In this document: piece by piece, positions 43,982-52,111 of the stretch
Numbering within the stretch: the first letter of the stretch is position 1
How the letters are laid out: every line of letters begins with the position of its first letter
Origin: JBFMFH01 sp964481395
GTDB lineage: Bacteria; Acidobacteriota; Vicinamibacteria; Vicinamibacterales; JAKQTR01
DNA length: 64,000 nucleotides
Reading direction: 5' to 3'
Assembly: GCA_964481395.1 (NCBI GenBank)
Contig: CAYZYG010000007.1
Span: 14,578-78,577, forward strand
The notes under the pieces: generated by a model
What the model was told of the DNA's origin: nothing
What the model saw: only the letters and a program-made list of their open reading frames with translations
Database searches by the model: none
Position numbers and translations under genes: made by a program

Positions 43982-46636
43982 TCAGGTCCCCTCGGCCCCC
44001 CAATACAGCGCGTTGAAGAGCAGCGGGAACGTGGCCTGCGTCTGCGCGCGGTGCTGCGGCCGGAGGCCGAACAGCACGATGCGCCCCGGGTGCAGGTCCA
44101 CCGACACGACTGCTGCCCTCCCCGCCATGAGTGCTTCGCCCTTCAGCCACCCCGACGCCACGAGCCCCGTGTTCGGATAGCGCGCGGCGACCTTGACGGT
44201 CTGTGACGGAAACGCCTCGGTCTGCGTGAAGAACGGGCTGTTCACGTAGAACCCCCTGGTCGTGCCCGGCATGCCGGCGCCGATTGGCGACGTCGTATCG
44301 ACGTCGATGTTGAGGATCGTGCCCGGGGCGAAGTGCTCGTCGCGCGTGAGCCCGGCCTTCATGTTCCGCAATGGCAAGGGAAAGCGCTCGATGGCGAAGT
44401 CGCACGCGTTGCCCATCGTGACGATGGTGCCGCCCTTCGAGACGAACTCGCGCAGGGCCGCGACGCCCTCCTCCCCGATGCCGCCGCGGTACTCGGGCCT
44501 GATGGTGCTGGCGGTCGCCCCGCGGACGATGTCAGCCGGGCGCTGGTCGGCAAAGAGGATGACGTCGAACCGGTCGTGCAGCGCGCCGGCTTTGACGTCC
44601 TCGTTATGGAGCGTCGTGTAGGCGAATTCGTGCTGCTCGAGCACCCAGCGCGTCCAGCCCTCGTCCATGTTCGACGACCAGGGCTGGTACAGCGCGAGTC
44701 GCGGTGCCTTCAGCGCGCGGCGGCCTGAGCCGGCCCGTGCGTCGGTGGCCTCGACCCGGAGGCCGAGCCCGGCGGCGACCGTGTCCAGCGTGCCGCGCGC
44801 GGCTCCGTCGACCTCGACGCGCGCCGGCCGCCCGGCAGCGGCGTCGCCCGGCAGCAGGCTTACCTGGGCGCCCGCCTTGAGCAACCGGTTGACGGCGATG
44901 GCGGCGTGCGTCCCGCGGTAGTCGAAAACGAACCGCCGGCCGGATCCGTTCACGGTTCCCTGTGGCTTCGGCGCGCCGTCGAGCTTCGTGAGCGTCACCG
45001 AGCCGTCGATCGGCTTACGCGCGAACGTGACGTCCACGCCCATGAGCATGCCGAGCGACCACGCCGTCACGTCGTACGGCGGCTCGGGCGGAGCGGTAGG
45101 CGTCCGCCGCACCTCCGGATAGGTCTGGCGTTCCAGCAGGTCCTTGGCGTACCTGGCGAACGGCTGCGCCATCGGAATCACGAAGGTGCCGGCGGGGTAC
45201 TCCGTGCCATCGGCGTTGAAGGGGGTATCCGCCCGGTGGACCTGCACGCCGCCGATCTGAAGGCGGTCGATCAGCCGGTGCGCCGCCTGCGGATCGTGCT
45301 GGGTGTCCGCCCGCACCAGGATCGCCGCGGGATCGCCCTTCGTTCCCTGCTCGACCGTGAGGCGGTTCACCTCGTAGATGTGCCTCAGCAGCGTCTCCCG
45401 CTGATCGGCAGCCGCTTCCATGAGCGCCATGCTGATGATGAGCTCGTAGTCGACGATGTCACGGAGCGTCCAGCGGCCGCCGAGCCACGGGCGCGGGTAC
45501 TCCGTCCGCGGCGTCACGTCGCGCGGCGCCGGCAGCAGCGCGTTCGGATCGTCGGCCTGGCGCCGCATCGCCGCCTGGGCGTCGCCGCCGGCGTCCTCGA
45601 CGGGGCGGCCGGGCTCTGCCCGCTGCTGTTCGGTTGGCGTGGCCACGCGCACCGACGCCAGTTCGGTGAGCAGGCCTACCTGGTTGTGCCACCAGCCGCT
45701 CCAGGCCATCGCGCCCTGCCAGAAGTTCGTGTAGGTCGAGTTGTAGATGATCCCGTTCTTGCCGGCCGCCTCGAGCGCGGCCGCCTGGGCCTGGCCGAAG
45801 ATGCCGTTCCACCGGTAGATGAGTGGATGGACGTTGGGGTTGATCGGGTCTGTCGCCGGCATCACGAAGATGCGCGCGCCGTTGCCGCCCATCTGGTGCT
45901 CGTCGAGCCACACGGCCGGGAACCAGTCGTGCCAGAGCAGCTTGGCCGTCAACTGACTCTCGACCTGCGTGAACATGTACATGTCCCGGTTGTTGTCGTG
46001 GCCCACGTACGGATGGTAGAGCCACGGCATCGGGGAAATCTCGAAGGGGGTGCCGACGTTCTTGTTGTACCAGTCGACGACCATGATCTGGCCGTCAGGG
46101 TTCAGGCTCGGCACGAGGACGAGGACCACGTTGTCGAGGACGTGACGCATCCGCGGCGTGTCCTCGGTCGCCAGCCGGTGCACGAACTCGAGCACCATCT
46201 GGTTGGACCCGATTTCCGTCGAGTGGATGTTGCACGTGATGAGTACGACGGCCTTGCCGTTGCGGAAGAGCTCGTCGCGTTGGGCTGCGGTCGGTTCGCC
46301 ATCCTGGAAGTAGAGGCGCCGCTGCAGGGCCTTGAGGTCGGTGAGGCGGCTGAGATTGGCCGCCGAACTGATCTCGACGGCCACGAACGGATTGCCCTGC
46401 GTGGACTTCCCCAGTTCGCGCAGCACGACGCGGTCGGACGCGGCGTCGACCAGGCGGAGGTACTCGAGGATCGTGTCCCACCGGGCCAGCTTGCGATCCG
46501 CGCCCACCGGGAAGCCCAGGAACTGTTCAGGGGTCTGAAGGGTCGCCCCGCCCTGGGCGATGAGCGGCGCGCCGGCCGGCGGCGCCGAGCACAGGGCCAC
46601 CGCAACCGCGAACGCGAGTACGAGTCGGGTGCGCAT
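43982..46636 (-). CDS. Secreted M14-family zinc carboxypeptidase-like protein
   Basis: An 884-residue exported protein. The M14 domain (about 35-400) has the zinc motif H138-S-T-E141 in CNIHSTEIG, then SLNPDGQ and a later DEHQMGG region that may supply the third ligand. A long C-terminal part (about 550-884) looks like a glutamine-amidotransferase-like flavodoxin fold (FDVILFADQRP, LREFVSKGGTIVTMGNACDF) followed by beta sheet. Large acidobacterial and bacteroidetal M14 proteins share this layout; the catalytic role of the second domain is unknown. Predicted periplasmic peptidase. Signal peptide LVLAFAVAVALCSAPPAGA. Confidence 0.87.
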   Translation of the reverse strand: MRTRLVLAFAVAVALCSAPPAGAPLIAQGGATLQTPEQFLGFPVGADRKLARWDTILEYLRLVDAASDRVVLRELGKSTQGNPFVAVEISSAANLSRLTDLKALQRRLYFQDGEPTAAQRDELFRNGKAVVLITCNIHSTEIGSNQMVLEFVHRLATEDTPRMRHVLDNVVLVLVPSLNPDGQIMVVDWYNKNVGTPFEISPMPWLYHPYVGHDNNRDMYMFTQVESQLTAKLLWHDWFPAVWLDEHQMGGNGARIFVMPATDPINPNVHPLIYRWNGIFGQAQAAALEAAGKNGIIYNSTYTNFWQGAMAWSGWWHNQVGLLTELASVRVATPTEQQRAEPGRPVEDAGGDAQAAMRRQADDPNALLPAPRDVTPRTEYPRPWLGGRWTLRDIVDYELIISMALMEAAADQRETLLRHIYEVNRLTVEQGTKGDPAAILVRADTQHDPQAAHRLIDRLQIGGVQVHRADTPFNADGTEYPAGTFVIPMAQPFARYAKDLLERQTYPEVRRTPTAPPEPPYDVTAWSLGMLMGVDVTFARKPIDGSVTLTKLDGAPKPQGTVNGSGRRFVFDYRGTHAAIAVNRLLKAGAQVSLLPGDAAAGRPARVEVDGAARGTLDTVAAGLGLRVEATDARAGSGRRALKAPRLALYQPWSSNMDEGWTRWVLEQHEFAYTTLHNEDVKAGALHDRFDVILFADQRPADIVRGATASTIRPEYRGGIGEEGVAALREFVSKGGTIVTMGNACDFAIERFPLPLRNMKAGLTRDEHFAPGTILNIDVDTTSPIGAGMPGTTRGFYVNSPFFTQTEAFPSQTVKVAARYPNTGLVASGWLKGEALMAGRAAVVSVDLHPGRIVLFGLRPQHRAQTQATFPLLFNALYWGAEGT

Positions 46637-46941
46637 GAGAAACGGTCTCCTTCCACCGGCCTGGCTCCGCCGGCCGCGCCACTATACCGCAGAAGACCCC
46701 CGCGCTAGAGCGGGTCTCGTCCCGGAGTTCGAGGATCACCGATGAGCGGCGCCGCGGCCTGCGGCCGGAGTGGACAGGACGGTGATCCTCGTCGGGGGCC
46801 GGGATCCGGGCCCCGGGATCCGGTGCTGCAGGGCACAGGCGCCTGGGACGGGCGATCACAGGGCCGGTGGTGACACGCCTGGACCGAGGATCACCGATGA
46901 GCGGCGCCGCGGCCGGGGGCTCGCGCGAGTAGAATCGCAGG
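46637..46941. repeat. Spacer with 30-bp direct repeats and GGGATCC heptamers
   Basis: This 305-bp spacer between divergent genes has an exact 30-bp direct repeat at 46730-46759 and 46885-46914, beginning CGAGGATCACCGATGAGCGG. An inverted copy of its first 12 bases lies at 46780-46791. Between them are heptamers GGGGGCC, GGGATCC, GGGCCCC, GGGATCC and GGTGCTG (46794-46828). The GGACGGTGATCCTCG block recurs at 58373-58386. No gene is seen. Confidence 0.85.
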
Positions 46942-48498
46942 ATGGCGCTCCTCGGGAACTTGCCGTCGGTCGGCCGGTCGTCTGACGGGAATCCCGTGGA
47001 TCCGGACCACCCGGCCATCGCGGACGACGAGGGGACCTGCACGTACGGCGAACTCGCCGCCCTCGCGGATGGCATTGCGCAGTCGTTGCTCGACCGCCGG
47101 TCGAGCCTGGACGGCGATCGCGTGATCCTGCTGGCCGGTTCCGGACGCCGGTACGTCGCGAGTCTCCTGGCCATCTGGCGAGCGGGCGGCGTGGCCGTCC
47201 CGCTGGCGCCGGGGCAGCCGACGGCCGAATGGGACTACGTCGTCGGCGATGCCGCGGCGGCCATTGCGGTCGTGCAGCGCCCGTACGCCGTGCCGTTCTC
47301 GCCCGTGGCGGCGTCGCGCGCTGTGCGAACCGTCGATCCGGACGGCGCAGGCGCGGGCCGCCCGACCGTGGTGTCGGCGAGGGGGCCCGCCTTGATGCTC
47401 TACACCAGCGGCACGACAGGGCGGCCCAAAGGGGTCGTGCTGACGCACGCCAATCTGGAGTTTCAGACCCGGTGTCTGTGTGAGGCCTGGGCGTGGACGC
47501 CTGCCGACCGCATGCTCCACGTCCTGCCCCTCAATCACGTCCATGGCCTCGTCAACGCGCTGTTGTGCGCCCTGCGCGCGCGGGCAACCTGCGAGATGCT
47601 GTCCCGCTTCGACGCGACACGGGTCTGGGCGCGGATGGCATCGGGCGAGGTTTCGCTGTTCATGGCCGTACCCACCATCTACCGCCGGCTTATCACCGCG
47701 TGGGACGATGCGGATACCGAAACGCGGCACCGGTGGTCAGCGGGCGCGCGACGCCTCCGCCTCATGGTGAGCGGGTCGGCCGCGCTCCCCGTGTCGGTGC
47801 TCGAGCGCTGGCGGGCCATCACCGGGCACACGCTGCTCGAGCGTTACGGCATGACCGAGATCGGCATGGCGCTCTCCAATCCCCTCGAGGGCGAGCGCCG
47901 GCCGGGGACGGTGGGGCAGCCCCTCCCCGGAGTCGAGGTCCGGCTGGTCGACGAGGCGTCCAGCGAATCGCCGGCTGAACGGCCCGGTGAGATTCACGTC
48001 CGGAGCGCAGGCGTGTTCCTGGAATACTGGCGCCGGCCGGCCGAGACAGCCGCGGCGTTCGCCGGCGACGGCTGGTTTCGGACGGGCGACGTGGCGAGGA
48101 CGGACGGCGGGTACTACCGGATTCTCGGGCGCCTCTCCGTGGACATCATCAAGACCGGCGGTGAAAAGGTCTCGGCCCTCGAGATCGAGGAGGTCCTGCG
48201 CGAGCATCCCGCCATTGCCGACTGCGCCGTCGTCGGCGTTCCGCACCCGGACTGGGGCGAAGAGGTGTCGGCGGCGCTCGTGCTGAAGCCTGACGCGCGC
48301 ATTACGCTGGATGACCTGCGGACCTGGGCCGGCGCACGGCTGGCCAGGCACAAGCTGCCCCGGCGCCTCGCGGCCGTTGAGGCGCTGCCGCGCAACGCGC
48401 TGGGGAAGGTGGTGAAGGGGGAGGTCAGGACGCTGTTTCTCCCGGGGTCCGGATTGCGCGGGTCTGACGAGTCCGGGGACAAACGCGACTTGCGGTAA
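46942..48498 (+). CDS. Acyl-CoA synthetase, ACSF3/malonyl-CoA ligase-like
   Basis: A 518-residue ANL-superfamily adenylating enzyme. Motifs: P-loop LMLYTSGTTGRPKGVV, LLERYGMTEIGMALSNPLEG, GWFRTGDVAR, SVDIIKTGGEKVSALEIE and the catalytic lysine in NALGKVVKGE. The TEIGMALSNPL and SVDIIKTGG segments are characteristic of the ACSF3/MatB group, which activates malonate or methylmalonate. A longer fatty acid cannot be excluded. The last ~15 residues read through repeat-like DNA and may not be conserved. CcmH follows after 51 bp on the same strand. Confidence 0.85.
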   Translation: MALLGNLPSVGRSSDGNPVDPDHPAIADDEGTCTYGELAALADGIAQSLLDRRSSLDGDRVILLAGSGRRYVASLLAIWRAGGVAVPLAPGQPTAEWDYVVGDAAAAIAVVQRPYAVPFSPVAASRAVRTVDPDGAGAGRPTVVSARGPALMLYTSGTTGRPKGVVLTHANLEFQTRCLCEAWAWTPADRMLHVLPLNHVHGLVNALLCALRARATCEMLSRFDATRVWARMASGEVSLFMAVPTIYRRLITAWDDADTETRHRWSAGARRLRLMVSGSAALPVSVLERWRAITGHTLLERYGMTEIGMALSNPLEGERRPGTVGQPLPGVEVRLVDEASSESPAERPGEIHVRSAGVFLEYWRRPAETAAAFAGDGWFRTGDVARTDGGYYRILGRLSVDIIKTGGEKVSALEIEEVLREHPAIADCAVVGVPHPDWGEEVSAALVLKPDARITLDDLRTWAGARLARHKLPRRLAAVEALPRNALGKVVKGEVRTLFLPGSGLRGSDESGDKRDLR

Positions 48499-48549
48499 AC
48501 TAGATAGTTCCCGGGTCTATCTGCCCCCGGACTTCCCGAGGACCCAAGA

Positions 48550-49005
48550 ATGGGCATGTTGTCTTCGCTGGTGCTCGCCCTGACCGTTGCGGCCGCGCAG
48601 CCGGATCCGGCGACGGTCGAGCGTCAGGCCAAGGAACTCGAAGCCAAACTCATCGCGCCGTGCTGCTGGTCGCAGCAGGTTTCCGTCCACCAGTCGCCGG
48701 CGTCGGATGAGATCAAAGCGACCGTTCGTCGGATGCTGGCGGACGGAAAGACGCCGCAGCAGATTCTCGACAGCTACGTCGGGGAGTACGGCGACCGCAT
48801 TCTGGCAGAGCCCCCGGCTCGCGGATTCAATGCGGCGCTGTACGTGGCGCCCTGGATCTTCCTCGTCGCGAGCGTGGGGCTGGTGGTGGTGGTCATCAAG
48901 CGGCTGCGCGCTCCCGGTTCGGCCGAGCCTGCGGCGGCGCGGCCGGCGCCCGTGAACGACGACGAGGCGGAGCGGATCGACGAGGAATTGAGACAGATGG
49001 ACTAG
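48550..49005 (+). CDS. ccmH: Cytochrome c maturation protein CcmH with CC motif
   Basis: A 151-residue membrane-anchored thiol protein of System I cytochrome c biogenesis: signal/anchor, short periplasmic helical domain (EIKATVRRMLADGKTPQQIL, SYVGEYGDRILAEPP), then a transmembrane helix (LYVAPWIFLVASVGLVVVVI). CcmH reduces apocytochrome c before heme attachment. The usual LRCxxCQ active site is here IAPCCWSQ, two adjacent cysteines, followed by SVHQSP. The rest of the ccm operon is not in the window. Its substrates would include the decaheme cytochrome and the heme domain of the TupA fusion. Confidence 0.87.
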   Translation: MGMLSSLVLALTVAAAQPDPATVERQAKELEAKLIAPCCWSQQVSVHQSPASDEIKATVRRMLADGKTPQQILDSYVGEYGDRILAEPPARGFNAALYVAPWIFLVASVGLVVVVIKRLRAPGSAEPAAARPAPVNDDEAERIDEELRQMD

Positions 49006-49068
49006 CGGGAGGCTTCCCGGCCCCGGGCTCCGGGGCAGTCTGCGTGGCGAGGATGTGAGGAGCGTTCA

Positions 49069-49617
49069 ATGCGGATGATGGTCATCTCGCTGGTGTGTGC
49101 CGCGGCATCGGCGTCGGTGCTCGCGATGGCCGGCGGCCTGCAGGCGCCGGCCGAGCTGAAGGTGGGAGACGACGCGCCGGCGTTCTCGTTGCCGGGTTCG
49201 GACGGCAAGACCCACAGCCTGGCCGACTTCAAGGGCAGACAGGCCGTCGTGCTGGCCTGGTTCCCCAAGGCGTTTACCGGGGGCTGAACGGCCGAGTGCA
49301 AGTCGCTCCGTGAGAGCGGCGATGCGATCCGGGCGTTCGACGTGGCACTGTTTGCCGCGAGCGTGGACAGCGCCGATGACAACAGAAAGTTCGCCGAGTC
49401 GCTGGGCCTCGACTATCCCCTGCTGAGCGACCCGGGCAAAGTCGTCGCGTCCGCCTACGGCGTCGTGACCCCCGAACGGCAGTTCGCGACCCGCTGGACC
49501 TTCTACATCGACGTGGATGGGAAGATCCGGCATATCGAGAAGAAGGTCAGCACCGCCACCGCCGGCCAGGACGTGGCGGCCAAGCTTGCCGAATTGGGTA
49601 TCGCTCGTCGGAAGTAG
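49069..49617 (+). CDS. Selenocysteine-containing secreted peroxiredoxin (in-frame TGA)
   Basis: Read with TGA 49285-49287 as selenocysteine, this is an intact 182-residue peroxiredoxin: a hydrophobic signal-like start, VGDDAPAFSLPGSDGKTHSL, VVLAWFPKAFTGG-U-TAECKSL, FAASVDSADDNRKFAESLGL, YPLLSDPGKVVASAYGV and WTFYIDVDGKIRHI. Sec73 stands exactly where peroxiredoxins have the peroxidatic Cys, with C77 as a possible resolving residue (U-x3-C). Frame and family similarity continue unbroken on both sides. A SECIS-like hairpin follows the TGA. The site TGAGGAG precedes ATG 49069. It should reduce peroxides in the periplasm. Without recoding the product stops after 72 residues. No sel genes are in the window. 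Confidence 0.88.
49297..49326 (+). promoter_or_regulatory. Bacterial SECIS-like hairpin after the Sec codon
   Basis: GUCGCUC-CGUGA-GAGCGGC (49302-49320) forms a seven-pair stem with one G-U pair and a 5-nt loop. Outer pairs UGC/GCG (49297-49299 / 49324-49326) add a lower stem across a small internal loop. The loop starts 21 nt after the UGA and has G as its second base, as expected for bacterial SECIS elements. It is the proposed SelB binding site. Confidence 0.7.
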
Positions 49618-49657
49618 ATGGCGTCGTGTGCCGTGGATGCGACCGGTGACTGTCTGC

Positions 49658-49694
49658 CGGCGTCCGCGGATTGAACCAGCAGGACCGGACGCCG
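49658..49694 (+). terminator. Hairpin downstream of the peroxiredoxin gene
   Basis: CGGCGTCCG (49658-49666) and CGGACGCCG (49686-49694) form a perfect 9-bp stem with a 19-nt loop, 40 bp after the stop. No T-tract follows. The rest of the 178-bp spacer shows no gene. Confidence 0.45.
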
Positions 49695-49795
49695 AGGCTG
49701 GCGCAGAGGCGCGCCCGCCCCGGCGAGCCCGAACCGCCAGCCGGTGATTGCGTGACCCGGTCACGTGCCGCACCGGTGGGGCGTCGGAGAAGACC

Positions 49796-52078
49796 GTGGA
49801 CACTCCTCACAGCGACCTCCAGCAGTTGACCGCCCTGTGCGACCGGCTCGAAGCCTTCGCCGCATCGTCCACCCCCGACAATCCCGCGCCGCTGCTCGCC
49901 GAGGCCGCCGATCTCTGGGACTCGCTCGGCCCGCTGGCCGACGAGAGCCTAGCCGCGCGCTTCCACGGGTTGGTGGCTCGCGTCAGCGAACGGGCGGGCG
50001 CCGGTGCCGGTGCGTTTCCGACGTCAGAAGGCGCGCCCGGCGGGACCGACAACGATGCGCCTGCGATGAGCGCGCCGGCTGCGGAAGCCTGGACGGGCGC
50101 CGACGTGCCGGCCGAGGTCGCGGCGCAGGAGGCGTTGCCTGCCGGGGAGGCGCCGCTTGCCGAGGAGCCGCCGCCCGCCGAGGAGCCGCCTTTCGAATCC
50201 GTATCGGCACCGGCGGCGGCCGAATCGACGTTTGCAGAGCCCGATCACGGCCACGGGCACGAGCACGGGGCCGACGATGAGGCCGGGCACGGAGGTGTTC
50301 ACGCTGAGCCGTCCGTACCGTTGCCGCCGTTCACTGGAGAGGAGCACGACGTCCACCTCGCGCGGCTCGTCGAGATGCTCGACGCCGCCGAACAACTGCT
50401 CGGCGCGACCGATCTGCCGGATGCCCGCTCGCGGTGGATGGCGCTTCGACGCGAGTGGAGCGTGACCGCCGGACGCCTGACGCTGGACGCCTCGCTCGCG
50501 GCCAGACTGCGGGACGTCGAAGGCCGCATCGAGGCGCGCGAGGCGGAACTCAAGGAGGCGCGCGTCCGGCACCAGCGCGACAATCTCGATCGCATGACGC
50601 GGATCTGCGACCATCTCGAGAAGGTGGCCCGCGGGGAGCAGCTCTCGCTGCGCGACGCCGAGCGGGCGATGCGCGAAGTGCGCGCGGCGCTGGACGCTCC
50701 GGGGCCGATGCCGACCCGCCAGGATCAGCAGGCCGTCATTGCCCGCCTCAAGGGCATCCAGTCGGCGCTCTTCCCGCGTCTCCAGGACCTGCGCGAAGCC
50801 GATGAGTGGGAACGATGGGCGAATGCCGGCGTCCAGGAAAGTCTGATCCGCCGGCTCGAGGAACTGAGGGGCGTCGAGGATCCGGCGACGGTCGCTCGCC
50901 AGTTGCGGCAGGTGCAGGAGGAGTGGCACAAGGTCAAGGCGGTCCCGCGGGAGAAGGGCCGCGATCTTTGGCAGCGGTTCAAGGCGGTGGAGGCTGAGAT
51001 CCGCGCGAAGTGCGACGACTACTTCCAGCACTTGGCGGTCGAACGGGCCGAGAATCTCCGCCAGAAGGAGATCCTCTGCGAGCAGGCCGAGGCGCTGGCT
51101 GAATCGACGGATTGGATCCGCACGGCAGAGACGATCAAGGGCTTCCAGTCCCAGTGGAAGCTGATCGGTCCGGTGACGCCGGGCCACGAGAAGGCGGTCT
51201 GGGAACGCTTCCGCGCGGCCTGCGACCGCTTCTTCACGCGGCGGAAGCAGGACCTGGTCGAGCGCAAGACCGTCTGGTCGTCGAACCTGCAGCGGAAGGA
51301 AGCCATCTGCACGCAGATCGAGGCCCTCGCCGAGAGTTCGGACTGGGACCAGGCCCTGGCCGAGGTCAAGCGTCTGCAGGCCGAGTGGCGCACGGTCGGA
51401 CCGGTGAAGCGAAGCAGGGCCGAGGCCACGCTCCTGCGCTTCCGCTCGGCGTGCGAACGGTTCTTCGACCGCTACGCCCACCGGAACGATTACGAGCTGC
51501 TGAAGGTCGTGGAGCAGCGGCGCGACGTGTGCGAGAAGCTCGAGGGCTTCCTGCCGGCGCCCGATGCGGGCGAGGCGATGTCGGCGCCACCCGATCTCGC
51601 CGCCTCGGTGTCGGCATACCGGCGCCAGTGGGATCAGGGGCCGCCGCTGCCCAGAACGCTCGGTGAAGGGCTTCAAGAGCGCTACACCGCCGTCATGGGG
51701 CGCCTGCTCGAGACGTACCCCACCGCGTTCGCCGGTACCGACCTGGATCCCCAGGAGAACCGTGCTCGTCTGGAGCAGTTGTGCCGCACGGTGGAGACCC
51801 TGTCGGGCGACGACAAGCCGACGGAACAGCTTTCGCCCGCGGCCATCCTGGCGGCGCAGTGGCGCGAAGCGCTGGCCGCGAACACCATCGGCGGCCGTGT
51901 GGACGACGATGCGCGGTTCCGGCAGGCGATGGACGAGATCAAGAAGGCGCAGGCGGCCTGGCGCCGGGTCGGTCCAGTCCCGGCGGCCGTCGCGCAGGAG
52001 CTGACGGACCGCTTCCAGCGCGCCTGCCAGCGCGTGATGAAGCAGCGTGACAGCCGGCGCCGCCCGGGCCGAGCCTGA
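49796..52078 (+). CDS. DUF349 repeat protein
   Basis: A 760-residue, highly charged helical protein. GTG 49796 follows GGAGAAG and gives MDTPHSDLQQL. A His-rich acidic low-complexity stretch (DHGHGHEHGADDEAGHGG, about 155-175) separates the N-terminal helix pair from at least four DUF349 units with the signature W-x-x-V-x-x-V, for example VQEEWHKVKAVPREKGRDLW, FQSQWKLIGPVTPGHEKAVW, LQAEWRTVGPVKRSRAEATL and AQAAWRRVGPVPAAVAQEL. DUF349 proteins are widespread and poorly characterised; no activity can be assigned. The His stretch could bind metal. pepF follows 33 bp later. Confidence 0.85.
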   Translation: MDTPHSDLQQLTALCDRLEAFAASSTPDNPAPLLAEAADLWDSLGPLADESLAARFHGLVARVSERAGAGAGAFPTSEGAPGGTDNDAPAMSAPAAEAWTGADVPAEVAAQEALPAGEAPLAEEPPPAEEPPFESVSAPAAAESTFAEPDHGHGHEHGADDEAGHGGVHAEPSVPLPPFTGEEHDVHLARLVEMLDAAEQLLGATDLPDARSRWMALRREWSVTAGRLTLDASLAARLRDVEGRIEAREAELKEARVRHQRDNLDRMTRICDHLEKVARGEQLSLRDAERAMREVRAALDAPGPMPTRQDQQAVIARLKGIQSALFPRLQDLREADEWERWANAGVQESLIRRLEELRGVEDPATVARQLRQVQEEWHKVKAVPREKGRDLWQRFKAVEAEIRAKCDDYFQHLAVERAENLRQKEILCEQAEALAESTDWIRTAETIKGFQSQWKLIGPVTPGHEKAVWERFRAACDRFFTRRKQDLVERKTVWSSNLQRKEAICTQIEALAESSDWDQALAEVKRLQAEWRTVGPVKRSRAEATLLRFRSACERFFDRYAHRNDYELLKVVEQRRDVCEKLEGFLPAPDAGEAMSAPPDLAASVSAYRRQWDQGPPLPRTLGEGLQERYTAVMGRLLETYPTAFAGTDLDPQENRARLEQLCRTVETLSGDDKPTEQLSPAAILAAQWREALAANTIGGRVDDDARFRQAMDEIKKAQAAWRRVGPVPAAVAQELTDRFQRACQRVMKQRDSRRRPGRA

Positions 52079-52099
52079 GCCGCCTGCTTCCACCCGACC

Positions 52100-52105
52100 A
52101 GGAGG
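52100..52105 (+). promoter_or_regulatory. Shine-Dalgarno deciding a CTG start for pepF
   Basis: A perfect AGGAGG lies 6 bases before CTG 52112. No ATG, GTG or TTG occurs in this frame between the upstream stop (52076-52078) and GTG 52382, while the family's N-terminal residues are encoded from CTG onward. Confidence 0.75.
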
Positions 52106-52111
52106 CGTCCG

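Noticed and set aside
49069..49287. Peroxiredoxin read as a truncated gene or pseudogene
   Set aside because: The single TGA sits exactly at the catalytic Cys position, homology continues in the same frame, and a SECIS-like hairpin follows.
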